In this document: positions 1 to 6,400 of the stretch, one piece after another | How positions within the stretch are numbered: the first letter of the stretch is position 1 | Layout: each line of letters starts with the position of its first letter | Assembly (NCBI GenBank): GCA_036568605.1 | Contig: DATCSE010000030.1 | Coordinates: forward strand, 1-6,452 | Direction: 5' to 3' | Length of the DNA stretch: 6,452 nucleotides | Origin: DATCSE01 sp036568605 | GTDB lineage: Bacteria; Pseudomonadota; Gammaproteobacteria; Burkholderiales; Burkholderiaceae_C | Made by a program: the position numbers and the translations under genes | The notes under the pieces: model-generated | Database searches by the model: none | Told to the model about the DNA's origin: nothing | The model's input: only the letters and a program-made list of their open reading frames with translations

Positions 1-1019
1 TGCGCAGGTCCTTGATGCGGCTCTGGTCCAGCACGTACGAGCGGATCTGATGGCCCCAGCCGACGTCGGTCTTGCTGTCCTCGAGCTTCTGCTGCTCGGC
101 CATGCGCTTGCGCATCTCGTGCTCGTAGAGCCGGCTGCGCAGCATCTGCCAGGCCTCGTCGCGGTTGCGGTGCTGCGAGCGGTCGTTCTGGCACTGCACG
201 ACGATGCCGGTCGGGATGTGCGTGAGCCGCACCGCCGAGTCGGTCTTGTTGATGTGCTGGCCGCCGGCGCCGCTGGCGCGGAAGGTGTCGGTGCGCACAT
301 CGGCCGGGTTGATGTCGATCTCGATCGAATCGTCGACCTCCGGGTACACGAACAGGCTCGCGAACGACGTGTGGCGGCCGCCGGCCGAGTCGAACGGGCT
401 CTTGCGCACCAGGCGGTGCACGCCGGTTTCGGTGCGCAGCAGGCCGAACGCGTAGTCGCCCTCGACCTTGATGGTGGCGCTGCGGATGCCGGCGACGTCG
501 CCCTCGGTCTCTTCCATCACCTCGGTCTTGAAGCCCTTGCGCTCGCAGTACTTCAGGTACTGGCGCAGCAGCATCGAGGCCCAGTCGCAGGCTTCGGTCC
601 CGCCGGCGCCGGCCTGGATGTCGATGAAGCAGTTGGACGGGTCGGCCGGGTTGTTGAACATCCGGCGGAATTCGAGCTGCGCGACGGTCTCCTCGAGCTT
701 CGCGGCTTCGGCCTCGATCGCGAGCAGGCCGGCATCGTCGCCGTCGGCCTTGCTCATCTCGTACAGCTCGGTGTTGTCGGCGAGGTTGCTGGTCAGGTGG
801 TTGATCGTGTCGACCACGGTCTCCAGCGTGCGCTTCTCGCGGCCCAGCTCCTGGGCGCGCTTGGGCTCGTCCCAGACCTTGGGGTTCTCGAGCGCGGCGT
901 TGACCTCGTTCAGCCGCAGTGCTTTGCGGTCGTAGTCAAAGATACCCCCGAAGGTCGACCGTGCGCTTTGTCAGGTCGGCCAGGGTGTTGCCGATGGCAT
1001 TGATGTGTTCGACGTCCAT
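1..1019 (-). CDS. prfB: Peptide chain release factor 2 (RF2), programmed +1 frameshift, 3' end off window
   Basis: RF2 recognises UGA and UAA stop codons in the ribosomal A site and triggers peptide release. Seen: a 27-codon zero-frame leader (begins MDVEHINAIGN, ends LRGYL) starts at ATG 1019 and stops at TGA 938-936. The rest of the protein continues in the +1 frame from GAC at 937. In the joined product the stop-codon-reading SPF motif is residues 207-209 and the catalytic GGQ is residues 252-254 within SGAGGQHINKTDS. The residue four before GGQ (248, equivalent to E. coli 246) is Ala, the common form, rather than the Thr of E. coli K-12. About 339 residues are present; the family is about 365, so roughly 28 C-terminal residues lie beyond position 1, where the text ends in DQSRIKDLR. 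No good Shine-Dalgarno precedes the ATG, but the leader matches RF2 N-termini. In many betaproteobacteria lysS follows; that cannot be seen here. Expression is expected to be autoregulated by frameshifting. Confidence 0.97.
936..950 (-). promoter_or_regulatory. RF2 programmed +1 ribosomal frameshift site
   Basis: On the minus strand the codons read CGG GGG TAT CTT TGA followed by C. This is the classical prfB recoding signal: an internal Shine-Dalgarno-like G run (GGGGG at 949-945), a three-base spacer, the slippery CTT codon (941-939), and the weakly terminating TGA-C context (938-936). It differs from the E. coli site only in the first base of the G-rich hexamer (CGGGGG instead of AGGGGG). 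When RF2 is scarce the ribosome pauses at TGA, slips one base forward and makes full-length RF2. When RF2 is abundant it terminates at codon 28. Function is inferred from the near-identity to the known site and from the protein homology continuing exactly in the +1 frame. Confidence 0.96.
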
Positions 1020-1058
1020 GGTGGAGAGGGAGTCCGTGTTCGATTCGAGGAAGGCGCG

Positions 1059-1064
1059 ATTTTG
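1059..1064 (-). promoter_or_regulatory. Possible prfB promoter -10 element (CAAAAT)
   Basis: On the minus strand CAAAAT, at 1064-1059, resembles a TAAAAT-type -10 box in an otherwise very GC-rich stretch. It would start transcription about 30-35 nt before the prfB ATG at 1019. No convincing -35 element lies 16-18 bp further upstream, so this is a weak call. A TTGCAA at about 1125-1120 is too far away to pair with it. Confidence 0.22.
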
Positions 1065-1088
1065 ACACGCGGGTGCTGGCGCGACGGG

Positions 1089-1119
1089 GGCGTTGCCATG
1101 GCTTCGGCTTGGTAACGCC
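1089..1119. repeat. 10-bp inverted repeat (hairpin) upstream of prfB
   Basis: The arms GGCGTTGCCA (1089-1098) and TGGTAACGCC (1110-1119) are separated by an 11-nt spacer. In plus-strand RNA all ten positions pair if one G-U wobble is allowed; in minus-strand RNA one pair is an A-C mismatch. It lies 70-100 bp before the prfB start. No T-run follows on either strand, so an intrinsic terminator is unlikely. A regulator-binding site or a remnant of a repeat family are both possible; neither can be proved here. Confidence 0.45.
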
Positions 1120-1155
1120 TTGCAAGTATTGATCGTGCCGTGCCTCCGAGCTTCC

Positions 1156-1228
1156 CCGTTCACGCTGAGCTTGGTCGAAGCGCTGTGCCAGTTCACCACC
1201 AGGGCTTCGACAAGCTCAGCCCGAACGG
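1156..1228. repeat. Long imperfect inverted repeat, REP-like intergenic element
   Basis: The left arm (1156-1184) starts CCGTTCACGCTGAGCTTGG; the right arm (1201-1228) starts AGGGCTTCGACAAGCTCAG. The reverse complement of the right arm matches the left arm at 25 of 28 positions with one extra G, around a 16-nt spacer. The core, GCTGAGCTTG then TCGAAG, matches a repeat I recall as dispersed in intergenic regions of many high-GC proteobacteria (from memory, not searched). A transcript from either strand could fold it into a long stem. It sits 36 nt beyond the stop codon of the minus-strand hydrolase, so it could protect or end that mRNA, but no U-tract follows. A paired REP/BIME-like arrangement is the best guess. 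Confidence 0.75.
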
Positions 1229-1245
1229 ACGGTTGCGGCGATGGA

Positions 1246-1277
1246 TCGAACGGGTTGTCGCGTTCACCCCGAACGGG
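1246..1277. repeat. Degenerate partial copies of the adjacent repeat (GAACGGG motif)
   Basis: CGAACGGG occurs at 1247-1254 and again at 1270-1277, echoing the CCGAACGG end of the larger repeat at 1221-1228. Between them CGTTCACCCC (1261-1270) resembles the beginning of the left arm of that repeat. The stretch looks like a truncated or decayed further unit and carries the last codons and stop of the minus-strand hydrolase gene. Confidence 0.45.
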
Positions 1278-2241
1278 TATCGAGAAACCGCTCCAGCAGC
1301 CGCGCCAGGGCCTCGGGCTGGTCGTGGTGCAGCATGTGCCCGGCTGGCGCGAGCACCTCGCGCTGCACGTTACGCACGACGTTCAGCCGCTCGTGGAACT
1401 CGGGCTTCGAATAGCGCGTGCCCCACCAGCGGCTCAGGTCGGTCTGGTCGCCCTCGACCCACAGCAGCGGCGCGGCGATCAGCTTCCAGACCTCGAGCAC
1501 CTCGTCGCGCTGGTACAGCGTCGGGCTGATGCGCTTGTGCGCGGCGTCGCCGAGGATCTCGTAGCGCGTGGCGCCGCTCGCTTCGTCGGTCACCGCGCGC
1601 GACCAGTGCTGCGCGAGCCAGTCGGCGCGCTGCGGCGGCAGCAGCGGGTTGGTCTTGCGCAGCCGCGCGGCAACGGCGGCCAGGTTCTCGTAGTCGCGCA
1701 GCTCGGCGGGCTCCTTCAGCTCGTCCAGCCATTGCAGGTAACGCTTCGGCGCTTGCGCAGGCCTCGTCGCCGGCATCCCGAAGCCTTCGAGGTTGACGAG
1801 CCGGCGGATGCGCTCGGGGCGCAGCCCGGCATACAGCATCACGACGTTGCCGCCCATGCTGTGGCCCAGCAGATCGATCCGCGAGGCCGTTGCGATCGCG
1901 CGGCCCGCATCGAAGAACAACGCGTCCAGCATCGCGTCGAGATCGCCGAGGTAGTCGGGCAGCCAGTAGGTGTCGGCGCCGGACGCGTCGCTCAGGCCGA
2001 AGCCGCGCCAGTCGAACGCGATCACGTGGCGGTCGCGCTCGAGCGCATCCACGACGAACTGGAACGACGCGGCCACGTCCATCCAGCCGTGCTGCATCAC
2101 GAGCGTCGGGCGCTCGGGCGTCGCGAGCGACGCGTCGCCCCACTCGAGCACGTGGTGGCGCAGGCCGCGCACGTTCACGAAGCGGCTGCGGCTCGCACGC
2201 CGCACGACGTACGGCACGGCGGCCGCGGGGTTCTGGGTCAT
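1264..2241 (-). CDS. Alpha/beta-fold hydrolase
   Basis: A 325-residue protein of the alpha/beta hydrolase superfamily, predicted cytoplasmic because no signal peptide is evident. Seen in order: an oxyanion-hole type HGWMD motif (residues 51-55), the strand and turn FDWRGFGLSD (76-85), a nucleophile elbow GHSMGG with Ser128, a likely acid Asp265 in VEGDQTD, and a likely catalytic His302 in GHMLHHDQPE. The complete triad predicts an active serine hydrolase; ester substrates are likely, but the true substrate cannot be read from the sequence. The start at ATG 2241 (MTQNPAAAVPY) is chosen because the frame upstream runs into the divergent acetyltransferase gene, although the reading frame stays open there. 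No clear Shine-Dalgarno is present. The last codons and stop (TRSG then TGA) are written by repeat-like DNA, so the original C-terminus may have differed. Followed on the same strand by prfB after 244 bp. Confidence 0.9.
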   Translation of the reverse strand: MTQNPAAAVPYVVRRASRSRFVNVRGLRHHVLEWGDASLATPERPTLVMQHGWMDVAASFQFVVDALERDRHVIAFDWRGFGLSDASGADTYWLPDYLGDLDAMLDALFFDAGRAIATASRIDLLGHSMGGNVVMLYAGLRPERIRRLVNLEGFGMPATRPAQAPKRYLQWLDELKEPAELRDYENLAAVAARLRKTNPLLPPQRADWLAQHWSRAVTDEASGATRYEILGDAAHKRISPTLYQRDEVLEVWKLIAAPLLWVEGDQTDLSRWWGTRYSKPEFHERLNVVRNVQREVLAPAGHMLHHDQPEALARLLERFLDTRSG

Positions 2242-2274
2242 GCCGGCAATGTACGCGGATGCGAGAATCGGCGC
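2242..2274. promoter_or_regulatory. Very short divergent intergenic region between hydrolase and acetyltransferase
   Basis: Only 33 bp separate the two divergent start codons. Two AT-richer patches are visible: TACATT on the minus strand (2253-2248) and TGCGAGAAT on the plus strand (2260-2268, an extended -10-like string). If either is a real -10 box, transcription would begin about 7 nt downstream, at or next to the start codon, giving a leaderless or nearly leaderless mRNA. Neither gene has a clear Shine-Dalgarno here, which agrees with this but does not prove it. The promoters could instead lie inside the opposite gene. Confidence 0.3.
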
Positions 2275-2832
2275 ATGACCTCGCCCACCGCAACCACGCC
2301 CGCCGCAGCCGCGGCGCCTTTTTCGCTGCGCCCGGCCGTGCTGGGCGATGTCGGTGCGATCGTGCAGCTGATCCAGGGCCTCGCCGAGTTCGAGAATCTG
2401 ACGCACCTGGTGCGGGTCACGCCCGAGAAGCTGCGACCGCATCTGTTCGGCGAGAAGCCGGTCGCCGAAGCCTGGGTCGCCGAGGTCGAGCACGCGGCCG
2501 ATGCCGAGGGCAAGCCCGGCGGCCGCGAGGTCGTCGCGTTCGCGCTGTTCTTCACCAACTTCTCGACCTTTCTCGCGCAGCCGGGGCTGTACCTCGAGGA
2601 CCTGTACGTGAAGCCCGAGCGTCGCGGCGCCGGCATCGGCGAAGCGCTGCTGAAGCGGCTGGCGCAGCTCGCGGTCGAGCGCGGCTGCGGCCGCTTCGAG
2701 TGGAGCGTGCTCGACTGGAACGCCCACGCGATCCGCTTCTACGAGACCATGGGCGCGACCGTGATGCCGGATTGGCGCATCTGCCGCGTCACCGGCGATG
2801 CGCTGACCCAGCTCGGCGCGCCGGGGCGTTGA
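2275..2832 (+). CDS. GNAT family N-acetyltransferase, SSAT (diamine/thialysine acetyltransferase)-like
   Basis: A 185-residue GCN5-related N-acetyltransferase that moves an acetyl group from acetyl-CoA to an amine. After an Ala/Thr-rich N-terminal tail (about residues 1-15) the fold begins with FSLRPAVLGDV. Seen: the acidic strand GLYLEDLYVKPE (104-115), the acetyl-CoA pyrophosphate loop RRGAGIG (116-122), and WSVLDWNAHAIRFYETMGA (143-161) with Tyr156 at the position of the general acid. The ordering and the LYLEDLYV and WN..AI.FY blocks resemble eukaryotic spermidine/spermine acetyltransferase and its thialysine-acetylating relatives, so a polyamine or amino-acid side chain is a plausible acceptor; this is inference. 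First gene of the plus-strand cluster. Its TGA overlaps the next ATG by one base (TGATG), suggesting coupled translation. Confidence 0.9.
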   Translation: MTSPTATTPAAAAAPFSLRPAVLGDVGAIVQLIQGLAEFENLTHLVRVTPEKLRPHLFGEKPVAEAWVAEVEHAADAEGKPGGREVVAFALFFTNFSTFLAQPGLYLEDLYVKPERRGAGIGEALLKRLAQLAVERGCGRFEWSVLDWNAHAIRFYETMGATVMPDWRICRVTGDALTQLGAPGR

Positions 2833-3788
2833 TGGCCGAAGCAGACCTGATCACGCTGGCGAGCGACGCGTTGACCGTCACGCTCTCGCCGCAGGGCGCC
2901 GAGCTGCAGTCGGTGCTCGGCCGCGACGGTGCGCAATGGCTGTGGCACGGCGCGCCGGCCTTCTGGAGCGGACGTGCGCCGCTGCTGTTCCCGGTCGTCG
3001 GCAAAAGCCCGAACGACACGCTGACGATCGGCGGCAAGCCGTACCCGATGCTGGGCCACGGCTTCGCCCGCAACAGCCGCTTCGAGCTCGTCGAACACTC
3101 CGCGGACCAGTGCCGGCTGCAGCTGCGCTCTTCCGAGGCGACCCGCGCGCGCTATCCGTTCGAGTTCGCGCTGACGATGACCTACGCGTTGCGCGACGCG
3201 ACGTTGACGATTGGCGCCGAGATCGCGAACCTCCACGACACCGCGACGATGCCGGCGAGCTTCGGTTTCCACCCGGCCTTCGCGTGGCCGCTGCCGGGTT
3301 GCCGGGCCAGCGACTCGCACGTCGTGCGGCTCCCTCACGCGGGCGAGCCGCCGGTGCGGCGGCTCGATGCGGCGAGCGGCCTGCTGCTGCCGGACGCGCA
3401 GCCGTCGCCGTTCAGCCGCGGCACGCTGACGCTGCGGACCACGCTGTTCGAGCCCGGCGCGCTGATCGTCGAGGAAGGCGCCGGTTCGCCGCTGCACTAT
3501 GGCGTGCCCGGCAAGCCCGGCATCGCGGTCGCGCATGACGGCCTGCCGATGCTCGGGCTGTGGACCAAGCCGGGCGCGCCGTTCCTCTGCGTCGAACCCT
3601 GGCACGGCCTGCCGCCGGTCGTCGGCGCGAGCGCGGCGATCGAGGAGCGCCCCGGCATCCTGCAGCTCGCACCGGGCACGACGCGGCGCATGACGATGAC
3701 GCTCGAATTCGGCGCGATCGTGCCGGTCCTGCCGCCGTCATCGCCTGCATCGGACGTCGACCACCACCACACGAGGACTACACCATGA
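2832..3788 (+). CDS. Aldose 1-epimerase family protein (LacX-like)
   Basis: A 318-residue galactose-mutarotase-fold protein, expected to interconvert alpha and beta anomers of aldoses or sugar phosphates in the cytoplasm. Seen: WSGRAPLLFPVVG (45-57), MLGHGFARNSRFE (73-85) with His76, SFGFHPAFAWPL with His147, and CVEPWHGLPP with Glu255. His76 and His147 fit the family's substrate-binding and acid roles and Glu255 its general base. The W.GRAPLLFP and HGFAR blocks point to the LacX-like branch rather than classical GalM, so the natural sugar is uncertain. The start ATG overlaps the upstream stop by one base. The last 25 or so residues are Pro/Ser/His/Thr-rich, lie beyond the domain, and their DNA carries the ribosome-binding site of dgoK; the stop overlaps that start by 4 nt. 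Neighbouring dgoK supports a sugar-catabolic role. Confidence 0.9.
   Translation: MAEADLITLASDALTVTLSPQGAELQSVLGRDGAQWLWHGAPAFWSGRAPLLFPVVGKSPNDTLTIGGKPYPMLGHGFARNSRFELVEHSADQCRLQLRSSEATRARYPFEFALTMTYALRDATLTIGAEIANLHDTATMPASFGFHPAFAWPLPGCRASDSHVVRLPHAGEPPVRRLDAASGLLLPDAQPSPFSRGTLTLRTTLFEPGALIVEEGAGSPLHYGVPGKPGIAVAHDGLPMLGLWTKPGAPFLCVEPWHGLPPVVGASAAIEERPGILQLAPGTTRRMTMTLEFGAIVPVLPPSSPASDVDHHHTRTTP
3773..3777 (+). promoter_or_regulatory. Ribosome binding site for dgoK (GAGGA)
   Basis: GAGGA ends 7 nt before the dgoK ATG at 3785 and lies within the coding sequence of the preceding epimerase. It is one of the few clear Shine-Dalgarno sequences in the window and fixes the dgoK start. With the 4-nt ATGA overlap it suggests termination-reinitiation together with independent initiation. 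Confidence 0.7.
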
Positions 3789-4708
3789 GCTGCGCCTTCG
3801 TCGCGGTCGACTGGGGCACGACCAGCCTGCGCGCGTATGCCGTCGCCGGCGACGGCACGGTGCTCGCGCGCACCGCGAACGAACATGGCATCCAGAGCCG
3901 GCAGGGCGATTTCGAGGCCACGCTCGCGCAGGCCCTGGAGGCGCTGCCCGGCAGCGGCAGCGCGCCGGTGCTGATGGCCGGCATGATCGGCAGCCAGCAG
4001 GGTTGGGTCGAGGCGCCGTATGTCGAGACGCCGTGCAGCGCCGATGTGCTGGCGCGGCGCCTGACCGACGTGCCGGCGACCTCGCTGGGCCGCGCGGTGA
4101 AGATCGTCCCCGGCGTCGCGCACCCGGCGCGCGGCGTGCCCGATGTGATGCGCGGCGAGGAGACGCAGCTGCTCGGGCTGGTCCAGCACGAGGGCTTGCA
4201 GACCGGGACGCAGATCGTCTGCATGCCCGGCACGCATTGCAAGTGGGTCGTGCTGCGCGACGGCGTGATCGTCGAGTTCTCGACCTACATGACCGGCGAG
4301 CTGTTCAAGCTGCTGTCGACGCAATCCATCCTCGGGCGCCTGATGGTGCGCAACGGCGAGGCCGATGCCGACGACTGGGATGGCTTCGATGTCGGGCTGG
4401 AGCGCGCGCAGCACGATAACGGCCATCTGATGCACCAGTTGTTTTCGGTGCGCACCGAGGGCTTGTTCAAGCGCCAGGCGCCGACGGCGCTGAAGAGCTA
4501 CCTCTCGGGCCTGTTGATCGGCCACGAGTTGCAGGCCGCGCTCGCGCAGGTGCCGGCCGGTGCGCCGGTCGTGCTGGTCGGTGACGATCGCCTGACCGCA
4601 CGCTACCGGCGCGGCCTCGAGCGCCGCGGCGTCGCGGTGCGCAACGCACCGCAGGACATCGTCGTCGCGGGGCTTGCGTCCATCGCGCGGGCCGCCGGCT
4701 GGCGTTGA
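3785..4708 (+). CDS. dgoK: 2-dehydro-3-deoxygalactonokinase (KDGal kinase)
   Basis: A 307-residue sugar-acid kinase of the DgoK family. It phosphorylates 2-keto-3-deoxy-galactonate with ATP to the 6-phospho form, the step before aldol cleavage in the galactonate / De Ley-Doudoroff route. Seen: an N-terminal phosphate-binding turn VDWGTTSLRAY (8-18), MAGMIGSQQGW (64-74), a PGVAHPARG block, MRGEETQL (122-129), CMPGTHCKWV (146-155) and the following MTGELFKLL. All are typical of the family and the length is normal, so the enzyme appears intact. The start is fixed by GAGGA and overlaps the epimerase stop by 4 nt. The expected partner dgoA (2-keto-3-deoxy-6-phosphogalactonate aldolase), often directly downstream, is not here: an acyl-CoA synthetase follows after 21 nt. 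An aldolase elsewhere in the genome would be needed. Confidence 0.93.
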   Translation: MSCAFVAVDWGTTSLRAYAVAGDGTVLARTANEHGIQSRQGDFEATLAQALEALPGSGSAPVLMAGMIGSQQGWVEAPYVETPCSADVLARRLTDVPATSLGRAVKIVPGVAHPARGVPDVMRGEETQLLGLVQHEGLQTGTQIVCMPGTHCKWVVLRDGVIVEFSTYMTGELFKLLSTQSILGRLMVRNGEADADDWDGFDVGLERAQHDNGHLMHQLFSVRTEGLFKRQAPTALKSYLSGLLIGHELQAALAQVPAGAPVVLVGDDRLTARYRRGLERRGVAVRNAPQDIVVAGLASIARAAGWR

Positions 4709-4729
4709 CCGAAACGGGGCAGGGCCACG

Positions 4730-6400
4730 ATGCAGCGCGACCGCTACGCCGAGCTGCACGCCGGCTTCCGCTGGCACGTGCCCTCCGACTTCAACATCGC
4801 CGAGGCCTGCTGCGCGCGCTGGGCGCGCACGACGCCGGACGCCATCGCGATCCAATGGGAGCATGAGGGCGGCGAGCGCGCCACGTTCACGTACGGCGAT
4901 CTGCAGGCCAACGCGAACCGGCTCGCGAATGTGCTGAGGCGGCTGGGCGTGCAGCGCGGCGATCGGGTCGCGATCGTGATGCCGCAGCGCTTCGAGACCG
5001 CGGTCGCGCACATCGCGCTGTACCGGCTCGGCGCGATCGCGATGCCGCTGTCGATGCTGTTCGGACCCGATGCGCTCGAGTACCGGCTACAGGACAGCGC
5101 GGCCCGCGTCGCGATCGTCGACGAGAGCGGCATCGCGAATTTGCTGGCCGCGCGGCCGGCCTGCCCGGCGCTCGCGCAGGTGATCGCGGCGGGCGCGGCC
5201 CAGGGCCAAGGCGATCTGGACTGGCGCGATGCGCTGGACCGCGAGCACGATCGCTTCGAGCCGGTGGCCACGAGCGCCGACGACGCGGCCGTGCTGATCT
5301 ACACCAGCGGCACGACCGGCCCGCCGAAGGGCGCGCTGATCCCGCACCGCGCGCTGATCGGCAACCTGCCCGGCTTCGTCGCGAGCCAGAACTGGTTTCC
5401 GCAGGATGACGCGGTGTTCTGGTCGCCCGCGGACTGGGCGTGGACCGGCGGGCTGATGGATGCCTTGCTGCCGACGCTGTACTTCGGCCGAGCCATCGTC
5501 GGCTACCAGGGTCGCTTCACCCCGGAAACCGCGTTCGCGCTGATGCAGCGCCATCGCGTCACGCACACCTTCCTGTTCCCGACGGCGCTGAAGGCGATGA
5601 TGAAGGCGGTGCCCGAGCCCCGAAAGACGTACGCGCTGCACTTGCGCGCGATCATGAGCGCCGGCGAGGCGGTCGGCGACGCGGTGTTCGCGTACTGCCG
5701 CGAGCAGCTCGGCGTCACGGTCAACGAGATGTTCGGCCAGACCGAGATGAACTACATCGTCGGCAATTCGCATGCGCAATGGCCGGCGCGGCCCGGCAGC
5801 ATGGGCCGGCCATATCCGGGACACCGCGTCGCGGTGATCGACGACGATGGCCGCGAGTGCCGGCGCGGCACGCCGGGCGACGTCGCGGTGCATCGGCGCG
5901 ACGTGCACGGCGACCGCGACCCGATCTTCTTCCTCGGCTACTGGAACAACGAGACCGCGACCCGTGCGAAGTTCACCGGGGATCCGGACGACAGCTGGTG
6001 CCGCACCGGCGACATGGCGGTGATGGACGACGACGGCTACCTCTGGTACCAGGGCCGCAGCGACGATGTGTTCAAGGCTGCCGGCTACCGCATCGGTCCG
6101 AGCGAGATCGAGAACTGCCTGGTCAAGCACCCGGCGGTCGCGAACGCCGCCGTGGTGCCCAAGCCCGATCCGGAGCGCGGCGCGGTGGTCAAGGCGTACA
6201 TCGTGCTCGCACCCGGCCATGCCGGCGACGAGGCGCTGATCGCCGCGCTGCAGGCGCATGTGCGCGGCAAGCTCGCGCCCTACGAGTACCCGAAGGAGAT
6301 CGAGTTCATCGCCGCGCTGCCGATGACCACCACCGGCAAGGTGCAGCGGCGCGTGCTGCGGCTGCGCGAGGAGGAGCGTGCACGGGGCGGCCAAGCGTGA
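4730..6400 (+). CDS. AMP-forming acyl-CoA synthetase, medium-chain/acetyl-CoA-synthetase-like
   Basis: A 556-residue member of the acyl-adenylate-forming (ANL) superfamily that activates a carboxylic acid with ATP to acyl-AMP and then transfers it to CoA. Seen: the P-loop-like YTSGTTGPPKG with Lys200 (191-201), a probable substrate-pocket segment WSPADWAWTGGLMDALLP (from about residue 228), FGQTEMNY (335-342), the ribose-binding RTGD (425-428), the hinge and CoA region YQGRSDDVFKAAGYRIGPSEIE, and TTTGKVQRR with catalytic Lys537. All core motifs are present, so it should be active. The overall pattern fits the medium-chain/ACSM-like group; chain length and substrate cannot be fixed from sequence. 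AGGG (4721-4724), 5 nt before ATG 4730, is a plausible ribosome-binding site. It lies 21 nt after dgoK and is probably cotranscribed, although no biochemical link is obvious. Confidence 0.92.
   Translation: MQRDRYAELHAGFRWHVPSDFNIAEACCARWARTTPDAIAIQWEHEGGERATFTYGDLQANANRLANVLRRLGVQRGDRVAIVMPQRFETAVAHIALYRLGAIAMPLSMLFGPDALEYRLQDSAARVAIVDESGIANLLAARPACPALAQVIAAGAAQGQGDLDWRDALDREHDRFEPVATSADDAAVLIYTSGTTGPPKGALIPHRALIGNLPGFVASQNWFPQDDAVFWSPADWAWTGGLMDALLPTLYFGRAIVGYQGRFTPETAFALMQRHRVTHTFLFPTALKAMMKAVPEPRKTYALHLRAIMSAGEAVGDAVFAYCREQLGVTVNEMFGQTEMNYIVGNSHAQWPARPGSMGRPYPGHRVAVIDDDGRECRRGTPGDVAVHRRDVHGDRDPIFFLGYWNNETATRAKFTGDPDDSWCRTGDMAVMDDDGYLWYQGRSDDVFKAAGYRIGPSEIENCLVKHPAVANAAVVPKPDPERGAVVKAYIVLAPGHAGDEALIAALQAHVRGKLAPYEYPKEIEFIAALPMTTTGKVQRRVLRLREEERARGGQA

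Noticed and set aside
50..1003. Long plus-strand open frame opposite prfB (317 codons)
   Set aside because: It lies antisense to the well-supported RF2 gene, is dominated by Ala/Val/Leu/Gly/Arg/Asp from GC-rich codons and shows no recognisable motif; a typical high-GC shadow frame.
936..1019. A separate 27-residue small protein or leader peptide ahead of prfB
   Set aside because: The zero-frame segment matches the RF2 N-terminus and the slip site joins it to the rest; it is part of prfB, though it is also released as a short peptide when termination wins.
1156..1228. Intrinsic terminator for the minus-strand hydrolase
   Set aside because: The stem is strong but no T-run follows it on the minus strand, and the stem is longer and less perfect than a usual terminator; a repeat element explains it better.
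1093..2274. Upstream extension of the acetyltransferase frame to an ATG at 1093
   Set aside because: The extension would run antisense through the whole hydrolase gene with low-complexity Arg/Ala/Val sequence. The GNAT fold begins just after ATG 2275.
2242..2727. Upstream extension of the hydrolase frame to an ATG at 2727
   Set aside because: It overlaps the acetyltransferase antisense and has no domain similarity; the hydrolase homology begins shortly after ATG 2241.
3497..5011. 504-codon minus-strand open frame opposite the epimerase and dgoK
   Set aside because: It spans three sense genes that all carry clear catalytic motifs, and its own sequence is Arg/Ala/His/Gln-rich with no family signature.
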